In this document: positions 30,246 through 33,276 of the stretch, piece after piece
Layout: every line of letters starts with the position of its first letter
How positions within the stretch are numbered: position 1 is the first letter of the stretch
Source of the DNA: Caryophanales bacterium
Lineage (GTDB): Bacteria > Bacillota_I > Bacilli_A > RFN20 > CAG-826
NCBI GenBank assembly: GCA_028723545.1
Contig: JAQYER010000059.1
Location: 1 to 33,276, forward strand
Direction of reading: 5' to 3'
DNA length: 33,276 nucleotides
The notes under the pieces: model-generated
Databases searched by the model: none
Told to the model about the DNA's origin: nothing
Seen by the model: only the letters and a program-made list of their open reading frames with translations
Translations under genes and position numbers: made by a program

Positions 30246-31142
30246 TTATCGATTTCGAATGAAAAATTCGGCGATTGTCTCGTTTGTTTTAATACTTTCT
30301 TCAAATAATGGATGCATAATATTAAAACAGTGATCTAATTTATTAGATACATCTTTGACATCTAATAATTGATAAGGATATTTATATTGATTATATAAAT
30401 CCACTAATTCGATTGATTGGTAATAATAATGGTCATTTTTAGTTGTAACAATTAACGTTGGAGGTAATTGTGAATAACGGATAATATCTTGGATTGAAGT
30501 TAATTTATAATCATCTCCATTTTCACCATTGTTATATACAGCGTTTCTAAACCATTTAATGCGGGAATTTTTATCCATGGCTTTTTTGACATTTGCGACA
30601 GGGCAAATAAGCGCTAAAGCGTTGAATTTGATTGGATTTTCAAGAAGGAAATTATATTTCGCTCTTAAATATTTATTGTTGTTAACAATCGAATAAGTAA
30701 TGACTTGCCATCCACCAGCGGAATCACCTAATCCATATATTTGCTTAATGTCACCATGATATTCTTTTCCGTGTCGATATACCCAAATCAAAGCTTGGTT
30801 AACACTTTGAACCATATCAATTAAGTCAACTTCAGGTGCTAAATCGTAATTGATATTAATAACGCAGAAGTTTTGTAACGCTAAACGCATTCCAAATTCT
30901 TTATTATAAAATTTATCTCCAGCAACAAATGCCCCACCATGAATTGAAATAACAATTGGGAGTAATCCTTCAACATGTTCTGGATAATAAACATCTAATG
31001 AATGGTTAATGGTGTTATCATGTAAATAATGAATATCGCTAAAAACAGACACTCCCTCAGGAAGAGATTGTCCTTTCATTTGTTTAATAACTGAATGTGC
31101 TTGGATTTTTCGAATTAAATTGATAAAAGATGAACTACTCAT
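30246..31142 (-). CDS. Alpha/beta hydrolase (HSL-like esterase/lipase)
   Basis: ISIHGGAFVAGDK oxyanion motif, GLGDSAGGW nucleophile elbow. Confidence 0.85.
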   Translation of the reverse strand: MSSSSFINLIRKIQAHSVIKQMKGQSLPEGVSVFSDIHYLHDNTINHSLDVYYPEHVEGLLPIVISIHGGAFVAGDKFYNKEFGMRLALQNFCVININYDLAPEVDLIDMVQSVNQALIWVYRHGKEYHGDIKQIYGLGDSAGGWQVITYSIVNNNKYLRAKYNFLLENPIKFNALALICPVANVKKAMDKNSRIKWFRNAVYNNGENGDDYKLTSIQDIIRYSQLPPTLIVTTKNDHYYYQSIELVDLYNQYKYPYQLLDVKDVSNKLDHCFNIMHPLFEESIKTNETIAEFFIRNR

Positions 31143-31144
31143 AA

Positions 31145-31840
31145 TTAATAATAAAAGACAATTGATTTAATAAAGACACGATGCGCGACATCGTCATTTG
31201 AAATAGTGACCGTATTTGTAGATTCTACTTCACTAACAAATTCATGGATTGGGTTTTCTCCTTCAGTGGATATTGATAAGTCAAAATAATTACTATTGTC
31301 ATTAACATATATTTTAGCGGATTCATCTTTAGAATATGAAGAAGTATATTCAACATATTTTGAATAAGCTTGAACAACAAATTTAACTTTTTGGAAATTT
31401 GTTTTTGTATTAATTGTTAATGATCCAGATAATTTTTTAGATCCTAATGTTAATTCAAGACATGATTGATTATTTTCCATAACATGTTCTTGAACAAATA
31501 ATCCTGAAAATGAAACGGAAGAAATGAATTGTCCATTTGGATCTAATGCTTTCGTTAATTTTTCATCACTACCATCGGTGACATCAAAATTATATCCGGC
31601 CGAAAAAGAAGATGCAAAATCATCAGGTGTTTGATATTCATTTAAGGCTGAAACACTACTAGAAGTGCTTGAACTAACACTGTCTTCACTAGAAGTTGAA
31701 TTAGAAATAGTATTTGAATTATCTAATGTTGTAGAAGATGATGTGTTATCAACTGATGAATGATTATTGGTTGATGAAGAATCACAACTAGCGACGAGAA
31801 ATAAAGAACCCAATAAGAGGATTAATGATTTTTTTATCAT
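31145..31840 (-). CDS. Lipoprotein with Ser/Thr/Asn-rich linker and C-terminal beta-sandwich-like domain
   Basis: MIKKSLILLLGSLFLVASC lipobox; low-complexity linker; …LELTLGSKKLSGSLTINTKTNFQKVKFVVQAYSKY…HRVFIKSIVFYY. Confidence 0.8.
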   Translation of the reverse strand: MIKKSLILLLGSLFLVASCDSSSTNNHSSVDNTSSSTTLDNSNTISNSTSSEDSVSSSTSSSVSALNEYQTPDDFASSFSAGYNFDVTDGSDEKLTKALDPNGQFISSVSFSGLFVQEHVMENNQSCLELTLGSKKLSGSLTINTKTNFQKVKFVVQAYSKYVEYTSSYSKDESAKIYVNDNSNYFDLSISTEGENPIHEFVSEVESTNTVTISNDDVAHRVFIKSIVFYY

Positions 31841-31855
31841 TTAAGCCAATCTCCT

Positions 31856-32764
31856 TTACTTTTTTTCTGACTTAATAAAAACAATTGAATAATAGACTAT
31901 TAAGAAGATACAAACAACAAAAATAAATAAAATTCCTAGTGGAAGACCGAAATAAGGGTATCCAAATAAGAATAATGGTTGGGTACTTTCAGGATAATAT
32001 GATGGATTAATCGCGAATCCAACAAGCGCCCAAACATAAAAAGCAATAACTAAAAATGAGAAAGAGCTAACAAAAATAATCCAAATTGTTCTTCTTATTT
32101 TTGGAGAAATTAAAAAATATAATCCACCTAAAATTAATCCAATTGTTGGTAGTAACATAATAAATAAATTTGCTAAAACCCATGGAATATTTGGATCGTT
32201 TGGATTAGATAAAACATTACCACTTGAACAAATAACATTGCCAAGATGATATGACGCAAACGCTAATAAGAAAGTAAATAAAGCATTTGTTTTTCCTTTA
32301 ATGTATTGTTGGTTTGTTTTTTCTTTCAAATAATCTTTACGAAGCATTATTAAAATAAAGAAAACCAACGAAATAACAAAAACAATTAAAGATATTATTA
32401 AAATATCTAATGGATAATATTTAGTTAATGTTCCTATTATTTTTTTGGCATTAATATATTTGATTAATGAACAAACAAATGCAAATAACGAAATAGAATT
32501 AGTTGCAATTGTAGTCCCAAATAACAATTTCCATTTTTCTTTTTTTCCAATAGCCATATCAAATCTTCTAGACATAACAGTAATTAATAATGGAACAAAA
32601 TATAATAAAGAAACCGGCAAAATTGTTAATATTAACCTTCCTGCATGGGGAATAATTGGTGATAGCAAAACAAAGCCTTTATAAGTAAAAATACTTGATA
32701 TAGCAAATAAAACCCAAAATAACACGAGCTTCGAAATAGTTAATGTGTATCTTTTGTTTGCCAT
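31856..32764 (-). CDS. Polytopic membrane protein of unknown function
   Basis: 302 aa with multiple hydrophobic segments; no family recognised. Confidence 0.8.
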   Translation of the reverse strand: MANKRYTLTISKLVLFWVLFAISSIFTYKGFVLLSPIIPHAGRLILTILPVSLLYFVPLLITVMSRRFDMAIGKKEKWKLLFGTTIATNSISLFAFVCSLIKYINAKKIIGTLTKYYPLDILIISLIVFVISLVFFILIMLRKDYLKEKTNQQYIKGKTNALFTFLLAFASYHLGNVICSSGNVLSNPNDPNIPWVLANLFIMLLPTIGLILGGLYFLISPKIRRTIWIIFVSSFSFLVIAFYVWALVGFAINPSYYPESTQPLFLFGYPYFGLPLGILFIFVVCIFLIVYYSIVFIKSEKK

Positions 32765-33276
32765 AAATATTTCGCCTCGCCTTCATAAGACATGTGAATC
32801 ATTTTTAAATCAAAATATTCTTTATATGAAGTATTTCCGTCTTTTGTTGTTCTTGTATAGGGGGTATCTTTTAATTCATAAAATGTTGCGCCTAACGTCT
32901 CTTCATCATGATAAATACCATCAGTAGATTTTAATCCATAAATAAAGCGAACTGGGAAATCACCATCACCACTATAATGAATATCACAATTATTTATATG
33001 GTCGTGAGCAGCCCCTATTCCCACTGTTGATTTTAATTTTTGAATTGTTTCAAATAAATTATCATCTTGTCGACTATTAGCGATTTTTTCTTGCTTATCT
33101 AAATAATTTAAATCTAATTCATCTTGATGGTCGATATATCTATATACTTCATCGTATTCAGCGTATTGGCCAATCGCATATTCGAAATCAATATTAGGAA
33201 TATGGAAAAACATTAATGATTTAATCATGTTTTCTTTGATTGGATCATTTTTTGATAAGCCATTTGAATAACGAAC
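32740..33276 (-). CDS. C-terminal part of a calcineurin-like metallophosphoesterase, continuing beyond the right edge
   Basis: FFHIPNIDFEYA and AAHDHINNCDIHYSG…FIYGLKSTDG; frame stays open from 33228 to 33276 (VRYSNGLSKNDPIKENMIKS…), so 33228 is not the real start. Confidence 0.7.
   Translation of the reverse strand, partial: VRYSNGLSKNDPIKENMIKSLMFFHIPNIDFEYAIGQYAEYDEVYRYIDHQDELDLNYLDKQEKIANSRQDDNLFETIQKLKSTVGIGAAHDHINNCDIHYSGDGDFPVRFIYGLKSTDGIYHDEETLGATFYELKDTPYTRTTKDGNTSYKEYFDLKMIHMSYEGEAKYLWQTKDTH

Noticed and set aside
31600-31840. Microsatellite or phase-variable tract in the lipoprotein Ser-rich linker
   Set aside because: Serine/threonine codons are varied at DNA level with no long perfect tandem unit or homopolymer that would slip.

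Overview
AT-rich, low-GC Firmicutes/Mollicutes-like chromosome segment, with nearly every gene on the minus strand. The core (about 7.47-22.6 kb) is a canonical S10-spc-alpha ribosomal protein supercluster (rpsJ to rplQ, with secY, adk, map, infA and rpoA), lacking rpmD (L30). On its downstream side is a Bacillus-like cysS / rlmB / sigH-like sigma factor / rpmG / secE / nusG block, with an mgtC-type gene where mrnC usually sits. This is followed by a divergent heavy-metal P-type ATPase. On the upstream side are a two-domain PlsC-like acyltransferase, a queuosine tail cluster (tgt-queA-queH), a flavin-reductase-like gene, a degenerate kinase-like gene divergent from the only clear + strand gene (GtrA family), a MazG-like pyrophosphohydrolase and eno. 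The last part is a compact four-gene surface/esterase cluster (phosphoesterase C-terminus, membrane protein, lipoprotein, alpha/beta hydrolase). I see no CRISPR array, complete mobile element, rRNA or tRNA. The strongest unexplained signals are: (1) the rpoA-rplQ spacer looks like a decayed, internally deleted tandem copy of the rpoA 3' end; (2) two tandem 30-bp repeats plus a palindrome sit upstream of the rpmG-secE-nusG promoter; (3) the P-type ATPase has altered catalytic signature motifs; (4) a nested-helix leader precedes rpsJ; (5) several non-ribosomal genes look leaderless. No clearly new multi-gene system is proven; the four-gene surface cluster is the best candidate for an uncharacterised module.
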